A DNA stretch of 64,000 nucleotides from Phyllobacterium pellucidum (GTDB taxonomy: Bacteria > Pseudomonadota > Alphaproteobacteria > Rhizobiales > Rhizobiaceae). Positions 28,932 to 37,839 of the stretch are shown one piece after another. The notes below the pieces were generated by a model. It did no database searches. It was not told the DNA's origin and saw only the letters and a list, made by a program, of their open reading frames with translations. The stretch is from contig NZ_JABUMX010000002.1 in assembly GCF_013327855.1 (NCBI RefSeq), positions 310,001-374,000 of the forward strand. Direction: 5' to 3'. The translations under genes were made by a program, and so were the position numbers. Numbering within the stretch: position 1 is the first letter of the stretch; every line of letters starts with the position of its first letter.

Positions 28932-30041
28932 ATGAACGCTTGGCTCGCCCCTATCGTCGGTGACACAGCCGCCCCCATTGTCGGTTTTGTCCTGCTGTTC
29001 CTCCTGGTGATCCTGCTGTTGCTGATCGTTTTCGCCATCTTGCGGCGCGCAACCGGCGGAACCTTCGTCGCCGGCGGCCGCAACAGGCAGGTGCGCCTCT
29101 CCGTCACTGACGCAGCAGCCGTCGACAATCGCCGGCGTCTCGTGCTCGTTCGGCGCGACGATGTGGAACATCTCATCCTGATCGGCGGCCCGAGCGACGT
29201 GGTCATCGAGCAGAATATCCGCCAGTTCGCAAAGCAGCCCTCGCGCAACGAAACAATAGCACCGCCCGTTTCCGCGCCCGCAGCCGAGGCGAAGCGACCA
29301 GTCGCGGTGGAAGAACCGCAGCCGGAGCCGATTGCTCCGATCGCCGCCCCGGAACCGGTCGCGCCCGTCGCGGCACCCGCCCCGTCACGTCCTGCGCAAA
29401 CCGCCCAGGCCGCGCCGCAAATCCCTTTGCGCCCTGCACCGCCCCAACAGCGTCCGGTCGCGCCGCAGCGGGATTTGCGTCTCGCCGAACCACCAAAGCA
29501 TGCGCCGGCCGCCGTTCCCGTTCCTCCGCTGCCCGCAGCAGCTGGAGCCGCACGCGTCGCAACGGTTGCGACGGCAGTAGAGGCCCCTTCCTTCGCCGCA
29601 CCAGCCGTCGAGACGCCAGCCGTTAGTGAGCCTGCGGCCGAAAACGGCGTCTGGCCTCGCGTCATGCGGCAGGCATCCGCCCCGCAACCGCCAGCACCGA
29701 AGATGGAATCGCCTTCGCCCGCACCCGTAAGCGAGCGCCCTTCGGAACCGCGCACGACCACCGCCGCAGCTTTTCCCTTTGCCGTGCGCAATGAACCCGC
29801 CTCGGCTGCGCCTGCACCTTCGACCTATAAGGAACCGACGCTCGAAAACGTCGGCCCTGCCGAGACGGTGGAGCCCGACGTGACCCTCGGCGAGATCGAC
29901 TTCTCCGAGGCCTTCGAGGCGGATCTTGAAAGCGAGCTCAACATTGCACCCGGCAAGGACGAGGCGCCCAGGAAAGCCGACAATATCGAGGACGAGATGG
30001 AGCGTCTCCTTGGCGAACTCTCCAAGCCGGAAAAACGATAG
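28932..30041 (+). CDS. FliO-domain membrane protein
   Basis: A 369-residue protein with one N-terminal membrane helix (IVGFVLLFLLVILLLLIVFA) followed by a short domain like the flagellar export protein FliO (RRLVLVRRDDVEHLILIGG). A long Pro/Ala-rich disordered part and an acidic C-terminus follow (EDEMERLLGELSKPEKR). FliO helps assemble the FliP ring of the flagellar export gate, but no flagellar gene is nearby and the tail is unusually long, so the flagellar role is uncertain. The ATG at 28932 follows AAGGAGAG. Its terminator, 16 bases past the stop, was duplicated by the insertion sequence. Confidence 0.8.
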   Translation: MNAWLAPIVGDTAAPIVGFVLLFLLVILLLLIVFAILRRATGGTFVAGGRNRQVRLSVTDAAAVDNRRRLVLVRRDDVEHLILIGGPSDVVIEQNIRQFAKQPSRNETIAPPVSAPAAEAKRPVAVEEPQPEPIAPIAAPEPVAPVAAPAPSRPAQTAQAAPQIPLRPAPPQQRPVAPQRDLRLAEPPKHAPAAVPVPPLPAAAGAARVATVATAVEAPSFAAPAVETPAVSEPAAENGVWPRVMRQASAPQPPAPKMESPSPAPVSERPSEPRTTTAAAFPFAVRNEPASAAPAPSTYKEPTLENVGPAETVEPDVTLGEIDFSEAFEADLESELNIAPGKDEAPRKADNIEDEMERLLGELSKPEKR

Positions 30042-30056
30042 ACCGTATAAAAACGA

Positions 30057-30077
30057 AAGGCCCGGAAAACCGGGCCT
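30057..30077 (+). terminator. Left copy of target duplication; terminator of the FliO-like gene
   Basis: A 21-bp sequence, AAGGCCCGGAAAACCGGGCC plus T, forms an AGGCCCGG/CCGGGCCT hairpin with a 4-base AAAA loop. It is identical to 31617-31637 on the other side of the IS. Here the IS cuts off the T tract that followed the hairpin originally. Confidence 0.85.
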
Positions 30078-30095
30078 CAGACTGCTGACAAACCC
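30078..30095. repeat. Left terminal inverted repeat of the IS
   Basis: CAGACTGCTGACAAACCC matches the reverse complement of 31599-31616 at 17 of 18 positions. Confidence 0.88.
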
Positions 30096-30130
30096 CTGGT
30101 CACGACCGGGGGTTTGTGATTCAGTGGGCC

Positions 30131-31500
30131 ATGTTGAAGAAACCTGCTCCCGAACAGACGGCGCTCGAGATGGTGACGCTCGACAGCCTGGTGCCGAAAG
30201 ACCACCTGCTTCGCAAGATCGATGCGGTGATCGACTTTTCCTTCATTCACGACCGGGTTGCCGGCTTGTACTGCGCCGACAACGGCCGTCCGCCGCTCGA
30301 CCCGACCTTGATGTTCAAGGCGTTGTTCATCGGCTACCTGTTCGGTATCCGCTCGGAGCGGCAATAGGTGCGCGAGATCGAGGTGAACGTCGCCTATCGC
30401 TGGTTTTTGCGCATGAAGCTGACCGATGCGGTTTTCGATGCCTCGACGCTGTCGCAGAACCGCCGCCGCCGCTTCAACGATACATCCGTTGCCCAGGACA
30501 TCTTCGACGCGATCGTCGAACAGGCCATCGCCAGGGGCCTTGTGGACGGCACGGTGCTCTACACGGATTCGACCCACCTGAAGGCCAATGCCAACAAGGG
30601 CAAGTATGATGTTGAGATGCTGCACAAGTCGCGGGCCGATTACTGGGCCGATCTCGACCGGGCCATCGAAGCGGAGCGGACAGCCCACGGCCAGAGGCCG
30701 TTGAAGGAGAAGGCGCGTGCGCCCGGGACCAGGCAAACCAAGGTCTCGCGCACCGATCCCGACAGCGGCTACATGGTGCGCGACGGCAAGCCGAAGGGCT
30801 TCTTCTATCTCGATCATCGCACGGTGGATGGCCGCCATGCGATCATCACCGACACCCATGTGACGCCCGCCAACGTCCATGACAGCATTGTCTATCTCAA
30901 GCGGCTGGACCGGCAGCGGCACCGCTTCGACCTGAACGTCGGCGCCGTCGGTCTGGATGCCGGTTATGCGACGGCCGGCATCGCCAGGGGGCTGGAGGAA
31001 CGCGCGATCCTTGGCGTGACGGGTTACCGCAATCCGACCCCGCCCAAAGACGGCATGATGCGCAAGTCGACGTTCGTCTACGAGCCTGATGCCGATGGCT
31101 ATCGGTGCCCTGAGGGTCAGTTGCTCTCTTATGCCACCACTGACCGCAACGGTACAGGCACTATCGCTCGGACCCGGCAATCTGCCAAAGCTGCCCGTTT
31201 CTGGCCTCTTGCACGTCAAATGCCAAGGCAGAGCGAACGATCACCCGTCATGTCTGGCAGGATGCACGCGACAGGACCGACGGCCATCGCAAGACGCTCT
31301 GGGGCAAGGCGATCTACAAACGGCGAAAGGAGACGGTGGAGCGCTCGTTTGCCGACGCCAAGCAACTGCATGGCCACCGCTATGCCCGCTTTCGCGGCCT
31401 GATCAAGGTCAGATGGCAATGTCTGCTGGCGGCCAGTGCCCAGAATATCAAGAAGATCGCAATGGCACTGGCGAAAGCGCCCAAACCGGCCTGGGCGTGA
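30131..31500 (+). pseudogene. IS1182-family transposase, inactivated
   Basis: DDE transposase broken in two places. It begins MLKKPAPEQTALEMVTLDSL. At 30365-30367 the codon after SERQ is TAG where the family has leucine (TTG), a one-base nonsense change; translation then resumes in frame with VREIEVNVAYRWFL. The DDE residues are in LYTDSTHLKAN, GLDAGYAT and VERSFADAKQL. Near 31153 one base is missing (GGT-AC for GGT-TAC); restoring it joins TDRNG to YRHYRSDPAICQSCPFLASC and continues to the TGA at 31498-31500. Without the two lesions the protein would be about 457 residues, normal for the family. Confidence 0.9.
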
Positions 31501-31598
31501 GGCCCATCAGGTCAATACCGACAACACCGCACCGCCCCTCAAAACACCGACAGAAAAGCGCATCACCACAAAACAAAAAAACCGCCGGAAAAATTGGC

Positions 31599-31616
31599 GG
31601 GTTCGTCAGCAGTCTG
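31599..31616. repeat. Right terminal inverted repeat of the IS
   Basis: GGGTTCGTCAGCAGTCTG, the inverted partner of 30078-30095 with one mismatch. It is preceded by about 100 bases of non-coding IS sequence after the transposase stop. Confidence 0.88.
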
Positions 31617-31637
31617 AAGGCCCGGAAAACCGGGCCT
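31617..31637 (-). terminator. Right copy of target duplication; terminator of the dksA-type gene
   Basis: Identical 21-bp hairpin to 30057-30077, followed on the plus strand by TTCTC. It lies 26 bases past the stop of the minus-strand dksA-type gene and can terminate it. Confidence 0.8.
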
Positions 31638-31663
31638 TTCTCTGGTGCTTTGATTTTCTCCGC

Positions 31664-32080
31664 TCAGTCGTCGCGGTAAACTTTCTCGCGTCGTTCGTGA
31701 CGTTCCTGAGCTTCGATAGAAAGCGTTGCGATCGGCCGTGCATCAAGACGCTTCAGGCTGATCGGATCCCCGGTCTCCTCGCAAAAGCCGTAGGTTCCGT
31801 CGTCGATACGCTGCAAAGCGGCGTCGATCTTCGAGATGAGTTTGCGCTGGCGGTCACGGGCGCGCAACTCGATGGCGCGGTCAGTTTCGGACGAGGCGCG
31901 ATCGGCTATGTCCGGCAGGTTGGCGTTTTCCTGCTGCAGGATCTCAAGCGTTTCGCGCGCCTCCCGCAGAATGTCGTTTTTCCAGTTGATGAGTTTTTCA
32001 CGAAAATAGGATTTCTGCCGATCACTCATGAAGGGCTCGTCATCCGTGGGCTTATAGTCAAGATCGATCAGTTCATTCAT
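31664..32080 (-). CDS. dksA: DksA-type RNA polymerase-binding protein
   Basis: Secondary-channel regulator that works with ppGpp to adjust transcription, chiefly of stable RNA genes. The 138-residue protein has the two-helix coiled coil (residues about 30-105, from SYFREKLINWKNDILREA to DRQRKLISKIDAALQRIDDG) and the C-terminal globular part with YGFCEETGDPISLKRLDARP. Only one cysteine of the usual four is present, so the zinc finger is replaced by a zinc-free fold, as in other alphaproteobacteria. The ATG at 32080 is preferred to an upstream codon at 32098. It is monocistronic and converges on the IS. Confidence 0.92.
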   Translation of the reverse strand: MNELIDLDYKPTDDEPFMSDRQKSYFREKLINWKNDILREARETLEILQQENANLPDIADRASSETDRAIELRARDRQRKLISKIDAALQRIDDGTYGFCEETGDPISLKRLDARPIATLSIEAQERHERREKVYRDD

Positions 32081-32467
32081 CTTTGAATCACCCTGCACCT
32101 ATGAGACGCGAGGAGGCCTATATAGGTCGTGTCACATGGGCACACAACTACAAAAAGACATGTAAATCGCAGAAACAAATGGCAGGAATTTGCTCAATTT
32201 ATTGGCAAAATTGGCAGGATGTTCGAATTTTCTGCACCGAAATGATTGGTTTTCGGGGCCAAACGCGGCCTTTTATAGCTCTTACACTCTACTGGGAGTT
32301 GTAGCTTGCACTCCCAAAACGCATGCAGCACAGAATTTCCGCAGGCGCCTTTTGCACAATTATTTGATTATTTTGACATTTGCGCCACAGCTGAATCCAG
32401 CAATTGCGTCTTTCGAAGAAGCGTGCAACCACTTCTAAAGGGCATCTTAGCGCTGGGAAATCGATAG
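32081..32467. other. Intergenic region, AT-rich, no gene seen
   Basis: About 390 bases between divergent genes. It contains the 10-bp palindrome CCTATATAGG at 32117-32126, close to the dksA-type start and possibly part of its promoter. Short open frames here have no ribosome binding site and odd composition. Confidence 0.4.
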
Positions 32468-32986
32468 ATGAGTCAGGTCTTTTTGTTGCGGCATGCAAAA
32501 GCGCTCTGGCCCTCGGCCGGTCAGAAGGACTTTGACCGTGCACTCGATATTGCCGGCATCGAAGCTGCCAAGGTCGTCGGCGAGGAGTTCAAGAGGTCTG
32601 GATTTCGGCCCGAAATCGTCCTGTGTTCACCTGCAATCCGGGCCCGGCAAACCCTTGAATATATCGGTCTCGAACTACCGTTTATCCTTGAAGACGCCGA
32701 AAAGCTCTACTCGGGCGGCGCCGATGGCTACCTTTTGAGCGTGCGCATGGCCGGCCTCGAACACGAAACCGCCAATTCCGTCATGCTTGTCGGCCACAAT
32801 CCCATGATGGAGGAGCTTGCGATCGCGCTCATAGACCAGGCAAAATCACCGGCACACCCTGACCTCGTATCGGGTTTCCCCACCGCTGGCCTCGCCGTCA
32901 TCAGTTTCGAAGCCCCTCTCGCCGAAATTAACCCGGGAACCGGTATGCTTCAGGCGTTCTTCTCACCCGCCGAACATCACCTCTAA
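32468..32986 (+). CDS. SixA-like histidine phosphatase
   Basis: A 172-residue phosphatase of the histidine phosphatase superfamily. The catalytic RHA motif is in VFLLRHAKALWP, the second Arg in SPAIRARQTL, and the second catalytic His in MLVGHNPMMEELA. The small size matches SixA, which removes phosphate from Hpt-type phosphohistidine proteins. A phosphorelay target is possible here (cckA is in the window), but it is not implied by neighbourhood. GGGAAATCGATAG lies before the ATG. Confidence 0.88.
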   Translation: MSQVFLLRHAKALWPSAGQKDFDRALDIAGIEAAKVVGEEFKRSGFRPEIVLCSPAIRARQTLEYIGLELPFILEDAEKLYSGGADGYLLSVRMAGLEHETANSVMLVGHNPMMEELAIALIDQAKSPAHPDLVSGFPTAGLAVISFEAPLAEINPGTGMLQAFFSPAEHHL

Positions 32987-33061
32987 GACGTCAATTCCTT
33001 GCCATCGACCGGGCTTCGTCCCATATGGCTGAAACTGTGACCGCGCCATGGGACGATAGAA

Positions 33062-34525
33062 TTGGGTACACTGACGACATTTACCGACGAAGCCAAAATT
33101 GCGCTCGATACATTGGCCGACCGGACCAGTGCGCTCGTTTCGCCGTCGCTCCGCCTCGGCGTAACCGGCCTTTCGCGTGCCGGGAAGACAGTCTTCATCA
33201 CCGCCCTCGTCCACAATCTGATCCATGGCGGCCGGTTGCCGCTGTTCGAAGCGCAGAAATCCGGACGCATCGCGCGCGCCTATCTGGAGCAGCAGCCGGA
33301 TGATGCCGTGCCGCGCTTCCAATATGAAGAACACTTGAAGGCGCTGATCGACGACCGCATATGGCCGGAATCGACGCGAGCCATTTCTGAACTCCGTTTG
33401 ACGATCGAATTTGAATCCGCCTCGATGTGGAATCGCATGTTTTCGGGCGGCAAGCTCTCCGTCGATATCGTCGACTACCCGGGCGAGTGGCTGCTCGACC
33501 TGCCGCTTCTCGGTAAATCCTACAGCGAGTTTTCGAGGGATTCCTTTGAGTTGGCTCAACTCGCCAGCCACCGCGATGTCGCGACCGACTGGCTTCAGGA
33601 GGCAGCCGGCGCCGAGGCCGATGGCCCGGCCGACGAAATGCTGGCGCAGAAGCTGGCGAAAAGCTTCACCGCCTATCTAAAGGCCGGCAAGGCGGACGAA
33701 CGGGCGCTTTCGACCCTGCCGCCCGGCCGTTTCCTGATGCCGGGCGATCTCGACGGTTCGCCTGCACTTACCTTCGCGCCGCTTCCCGGCCTTTCCGATG
33801 GCAAGCATCGACCCGGGACACTCGCCGCCATGATGGAGCGCCGCTACGAGGCCTACAAGACCCATGTCGTCAAGCCGTTCTTCCGCGAGCATATCGCCCG
33901 CCTCGACCGCCAGATCGTTCTCGTCGATGCCATGCAGGCCATGAATGCCGGTGCGGCCGCGGTCGCGGATCTCGAAAGGGCGTTGACGGAAATTCTCTCA
34001 TGCTTTCGCCCTGGCAGCACAAACTTCCTGACAGGACTGGTGCAGCGGCGCATCAGCCGCATCCTGGTTGCCGCAACCAAGGCCGACCATCTCCACCATG
34101 AAAGCCACGACCGGCTTCAGGCCATCGTGCGCCGCCTCGTCGACCGCGCGGTGAGCCGGGCCGATTTTTCGGGTGCAAGCGTCGATGTGCTCGCCATGGC
34201 CGCCGTTCGCACGACGCGCGAGGCAACCGTGACCCAAGGCAGGGAGGTATTGCCCGTGATCGTCGGTACGCCCTTGAAGGGCGAGACGATCAATGACGAG
34301 ACATTCGACGGCAAGACTGAAACTGCCATATTTCCCGGTGACTTGCCGGCAAAACCGGATTCGATCTTTGAAGTTCCGGACCGCCCCACCGACGATCCGG
34401 CCATTCGCTTCGTTCGCTTCCGGCCCCCCAAGCTTGAACGCACCGCCGAGGGTATAACACTATCACTGCCGCATATCCGGCTCGATCGCGCCCTACAGTT
34501 CCTCATCGGAGATCGCCTCGCATGA
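33062..34525 (+). CDS. YcjX-like P-loop protein
   Basis: A 487-residue protein of the YcjX (DUF463) family, GTPase-like. The Walker A is GLSRAGKTV (residues about 37-45), followed by FITALVHNLIHGGRLP; later SVDIVDYPGEWLLDLPLL gives the DxxG-type region and AATKADHL resembles the base-recognition motif. The best start is TTG at 33062 with GGGACGAT upstream; no ATG is available in frame nearby. It overlaps the next gene by 4 bases. The ycjX-ycjF pair is conserved and linked to envelope stress in enterobacteria; its exact role is unknown. Confidence 0.88.
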   Translation: MGTLTTFTDEAKIALDTLADRTSALVSPSLRLGVTGLSRAGKTVFITALVHNLIHGGRLPLFEAQKSGRIARAYLEQQPDDAVPRFQYEEHLKALIDDRIWPESTRAISELRLTIEFESASMWNRMFSGGKLSVDIVDYPGEWLLDLPLLGKSYSEFSRDSFELAQLASHRDVATDWLQEAAGAEADGPADEMLAQKLAKSFTAYLKAGKADERALSTLPPGRFLMPGDLDGSPALTFAPLPGLSDGKHRPGTLAAMMERRYEAYKTHVVKPFFREHIARLDRQIVLVDAMQAMNAGAAAVADLERALTEILSCFRPGSTNFLTGLVQRRISRILVAATKADHLHHESHDRLQAIVRRLVDRAVSRADFSGASVDVLAMAAVRTTREATVTQGREVLPVIVGTPLKGETINDETFDGKTETAIFPGDLPAKPDSIFEVPDRPTDDPAIRFVRFRPPKLERTAEGITLSLPHIRLDRALQFLIGDRLA

Positions 34526-35601
34526 CGGACCAGAACTCGCGCAAGCCCGCAGCCTTTCGCCTCGACCCAGCACCTGCAGCGGAAACGCGGCACGCTGCCA
34601 GCGCGCCGAAATCACAGGTGCGCCGCCCGACAGCGATCAAGGATGTTGCGGTGATCACACCGGCCGTCGATGTTTTCGACGCCGATGACGCCGTTGCCAA
34701 TGAACTCGACGCGCTGACGCCTCCGCCTGCCCTTGCCCGCAAGTCGCGCTTTTCTTTCGCATCGCTCTTCACCGGCGCACTCGGCATCCTGGTATCGCTT
34801 GCTCTGGGGTTATGGGCCGACAATCTTATCCGCACCTTGTTTGAACGAGCGCCCTGGCTCGGCTGGCTGGCGCTTGCCGTTGCTTTCCTTGCAGCCTTTG
34901 CGCTTGTGGGAATCGTGCTGCGCGAGGGGCTCGCCCTGCGCCGGCTGGCGTCCGTGCAACATTTGCGCGAAGAGGCAGCGAGAGCTTCCGAGGGCAATGA
35001 CAGCCGCGCAGCAAAGGCCGTCGTCGGCAAGCTCGTCGCGATCGCCGAGACATTGCCGCCCACGGCCAAGGGCCGCGCGCTGCTCCACGATCTGCGCGAC
35101 GAGGTCATCGATGGTCGCGACCTGATCCGCCTTAGCGAAACCGAGTTGCTGCGCCCGCTCGACCGGCAGGCACGCGACATGATCCTTGCTGCTGCCAAGC
35201 GCGTCTCCATCGTCACCGCGGTCAGTCCGCGCGCTCTGGTCGATATCGGCTACGTCGTGTTCGAATCCGCGAGGTTAATCCGGCGCCTGTCGGAACTTTA
35301 TGGCGGCAGGCCCGGCACGCTCGGCTTTCTGCGACTGACGCGCAATGTGATCGCGCATCTTGCCGTCACCGGTACCGTTGCCATGGGCGATTCGATCATC
35401 CAGCAATTGGTCGGCCATGGGCTTGCCGCTAAACTTTCCGCACGCCTCGGCGAAGGTGTGATCAACGGCCTGATGACGGCGCGCATCGGCATTTCTGCGA
35501 TGGATCTGGTGCGGCCATTTCCCTTCAATGCCGAACGGCGCCCGAATATCGGCGATTTCATCGGAGATTTGGCCCGTATCGGCGGAACGAAAAAGGAATA
35601 G
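34522..35601 (+). CDS. YcjF-like (TIGR01620/DUF697) membrane protein
   Basis: A 359-residue inner-membrane protein. After a hydrophilic N-terminus come two membrane helices (SLFTGALGILVSLALGLWA and LGWLALAVAFLAAFALVGIV), then a helical DUF697 domain including TRNVIAHLAVTGTVAMGDSI and LSARLGEGVINGLMTARIG. Translational coupling to the YcjX-like gene (ATGA overlap) supports a complex between the P-loop protein and this membrane partner. Confidence 0.88.
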   Translation: MTDQNSRKPAAFRLDPAPAAETRHAASAPKSQVRRPTAIKDVAVITPAVDVFDADDAVANELDALTPPPALARKSRFSFASLFTGALGILVSLALGLWADNLIRTLFERAPWLGWLALAVAFLAAFALVGIVLREGLALRRLASVQHLREEAARASEGNDSRAAKAVVGKLVAIAETLPPTAKGRALLHDLRDEVIDGRDLIRLSETELLRPLDRQARDMILAAAKRVSIVTAVSPRALVDIGYVVFESARLIRRLSELYGGRPGTLGFLRLTRNVIAHLAVTGTVAMGDSIIQQLVGHGLAAKLSARLGEGVINGLMTARIGISAMDLVRPFPFNAERRPNIGDFIGDLARIGGTKKE

Positions 35602-35733
35602 TGCCGCGTTCGCCAATTATTGGTTGCAATCTTCGTCGCGACACGTTTTCTGTGGGCGGCAACTTTCCGTTAACCATTCCGGACCATGATCGCCCCACGT
35701 ACCTATTCCAATGATTTGTGTTGAGTCCCGCCG

Positions 35734-36270
35734 ATGAAGAGAAGCGCAACAGCCGCTGCCCTGTCCCTGTTCGCCTGCGCGCTTCTCGCGCCGCCGGCGC
35801 ATGCAAGGGACAACGATGCCGAGTTCTTCCGCACGGTCGAGGGTCAATGGACCGGACCGGGCGAGATCGTCGCCGGTAAATACAAGGGCACGAAATTCAC
35901 CTGCACCCTTGACGGAACAACGCCGGCAGAGAAGCCGGGCATGACGCTCGACGGCAGCTGCCGCGTCGGCATCTTCAACCAGCCGATGAAGGCGACGGTC
36001 ATCCGCTCCGGCAATAGCTATAAGGGCACCTTCCTTGACGGCTCCGCCGGCAAAGGCCTCGATATCACCGGCGGCAATGTCGCCGGCGACCGCGTCGTCC
36101 TTTCGATCAGCCGAAAGCAGCTCACCGGCGCGATGCAGGCAAAATTCACCAGCGACAACACGATGAACGTGACGATATCCGTTCGCCTTGAAGACCAGCT
36201 TATCCCCGTTGTCGGGGTTTCCTTGAAGCGCGTCGATTCGGTGGCTGTCGGAAGTATCGCAAAGAACTGA
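35734..36270 (+). CDS. Conserved periplasmic protein of unknown function
   Basis: A 178-residue protein with a clear signal peptide (MKRSATAAALSLFACALLA, cleavage after PPAHA). The mature part has FFRTVEGQWTGPGEIVAGKY and paired cysteines in FTCTLDG and GSCRVG, then mostly beta-strand-like sequence ending VVGVSLKRVDSVAVGS. It looks like a small beta-barrel or lipocalin-type protein. I do not know its function. It stands alone between the YcjF-like gene and the convergent folK. Confidence 0.75.
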   Translation: MKRSATAAALSLFACALLAPPAHARDNDAEFFRTVEGQWTGPGEIVAGKYKGTKFTCTLDGTTPAEKPGMTLDGSCRVGIFNQPMKATVIRSGNSYKGTFLDGSAGKGLDITGGNVAGDRVVLSISRKQLTGAMQAKFTSDNTMNVTISVRLEDQLIPVVGVSLKRVDSVAVGSIAKN

Positions 36271-36359
36271 ACCTTCGGCCCCCTTTCGCGTACCCAGAAC
36301 CTCCCCTTCTCCATCACCTCGCGTTTGCCGCGGGCTGACCCAGGATCAATGGTGGCGCC

Positions 36360-36881
36360 TCAAATCCCTTCGCGCCACCAGCCGGAATCGCCCAGCGCTT
36401 CCTCCACCCCGGCCTTGTCGCAACGGGCTAGCCAATGCGACATCGGCTTGCCAGCAACCACCAGACCCGGGGCGATATCGGCGAGCGGGACGAGCACGAA
36501 GGCCCGCTCGGTCATGCGCGGATGCGGCAGAACCAGGGTCGGACTCGCGAAAGTCTCGAATCCGGCATAGGCAAGCACGTCAATATCGATGATGCGCGGT
36601 CCCCAGCGCTCGATGCGTTCGCGCTTCATCTCTTTCTCGATGTCGAGGCAGGTCGCAAGCAGCGCCTCTGGCTCCAGCGCGGTCAAAACCTCGGCGCAGG
36701 CATTATGGAACGAGGCCTGGTCGGTCTTGCCCCAGGGCGGCGTTTTGTAAACCGGCGAAACAGCGACGACATCCGTATCCTCGCGTCCATCAAGCGCACG
36801 CAGCGCCTGCGCCATGGCCGCCACAGGGTCGCCGATATTGCCGCCGAGGCCAAGCCAGGCCTTGTGCATGGGTTGCTTCAT
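36360..36881 (-). CDS. folK: HPPK, 2-amino-4-hydroxy-6-hydroxymethyldihydropteridine pyrophosphokinase
   Basis: Transfers pyrophosphate from ATP to 6-hydroxymethyl-dihydropterin in folate synthesis. The 173-residue protein has AWLGLGGNIGDP at the start, the pterin-contacting SPVYKTPPWG, and the catalytic/metal motif RWGPRIIDIDVLAY. It overlaps folP by 4 bases and is read after it, so the two are coupled. In many relatives folB lies between folP and folK; it is absent here. Confidence 0.95.
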   Translation of the reverse strand: MKQPMHKAWLGLGGNIGDPVAAMAQALRALDGREDTDVVAVSPVYKTPPWGKTDQASFHNACAEVLTALEPEALLATCLDIEKEMKRERIERWGPRIIDIDVLAYAGFETFASPTLVLPHPRMTERAFVLVPLADIAPGLVVAGKPMSHWLARCDKAGVEEALGDSGWWREGI

Positions 36882-37717
36882 TGGCGTTCCCGCCGGGCAG
36901 CAAGCATTGCATCGGCGAGTGCAAGGGCGCTACGGTTCATTGCAACGTTGTGCACGCGGAAAATATCGGCGCCGGCGAGACGAAGCATAGCCGAGGATGC
37001 CGCCGTCGCAACGTCGCGCTGCTCCCCATCGCCGCCCGACGTTGCGCCGAGGAAGCGCTTGCGCGACGTTCCGGCAAGGAACGGATAGCCGAATGCCGCA
37101 AGTTCGGCGAACCGGTCCATAAGCGCGATGTTTTCCGCAGTGTCCTTGGCAAAGCCGAAACCGGGATCAAGGACGATCTGCTCGCGGGCAACGCCGGCAA
37201 GCTTGGCGATTTCGAGCGAGCGATTGAGAAACGCGAACTGGTCGACGATGACGTCCGGATCGCGCTCGCGTTCGCGCCCTGTATGCATGATGACGAGCCC
37301 CGCGCCCGTCTCGGCGGCAAGGTCGGCGATGGCAGGCTCCCGCTGGACTCCCCACACATCGTTGACAATATGGGCGCCGGCGCGAACGGCGAGCCGCGCG
37401 GTCTCTTCGCGATAGGTATCGACGGAGATGATGACGTCGCTCTCCTTCACGAGGGCCTCGATGACCGGCAGAACCCGCGACTGTTCCACGTGAGGTTCTA
37501 CTCGCGTTGCGCCCGGGCGGGTCGATTCGCCGCCGACATCGATGATATCGGCGCCTTCGGCAATCATCTGCCGGGCTCCGGCCAGCGCCTGGTCCAGGGA
37601 ATAGTGCTGGCCGCCATCGGAAAAGGAATCCGGCGTAACGTTGAGGACGCCCATGATCAGCGCGCGGTTCCCAAGCGTTAGCGTGCGGCCATGCCCGAGC
37701 TTCCAATTCCAATCCAT
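36878..37717 (-). CDS. folP: Dihydropteroate synthase
   Basis: Joins p-aminobenzoate to the pterin pyrophosphate; target of sulfonamides. The 279-residue TIM barrel has LIMGVLNVTPDSFSDGG, the DVGGESTRPGA loop, VDTYREET, and ASSAMLRLAGADIFRVHNV near the end. The ATG at 37717 follows GGGAGTAAGG; the frame continues upstream to 37828, but that part looks like promoter sequence. First gene of the folP-folK unit. Confidence 0.95.
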   Translation of the reverse strand: MDWNWKLGHGRTLTLGNRALIMGVLNVTPDSFSDGGQHYSLDQALAGARQMIAEGADIIDVGGESTRPGATRVEPHVEQSRVLPVIEALVKESDVIISVDTYREETARLAVRAGAHIVNDVWGVQREPAIADLAAETGAGLVIMHTGRERERDPDVIVDQFAFLNRSLEIAKLAGVAREQIVLDPGFGFAKDTAENIALMDRFAELAAFGYPFLAGTSRKRFLGATSGGDGEQRDVATAASSAMLRLAGADIFRVHNVAMNRSALALADAMLAARRERQ

Positions 37718-37839
37718 CGCCTTACTCCCTTCACATTCCCCTGTTTTTGAACAGAACGCGCACGGCGTCAATTCATCCGCAATGTTTTTGACGATAGGGT
37801 CTGGATCGGGCAGACTTGGCCGGAACACAGGAACAGATC

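Larger units (their letters stand above)
30078..31616 (+). mobile_element. IS1182-family insertion sequence, 1539 bp, defective
   Basis: The element is bounded by 18-bp inverted repeats with one mismatch (30078-30095 and 31599-31616) and by an identical 21-bp duplication outside them. It carries one transposase gene of the IS1182 family, with a nonsense codon and a frameshift, so it cannot move on its own. Hairpins lie just inside both ends: AAACCCC/GGGGTTT near the left, ACCGCC/GGCGGGT near the right. It has landed at the shared terminator between the FliO-like gene and the dksA-type gene and interrupts neither. Confidence 0.9.
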
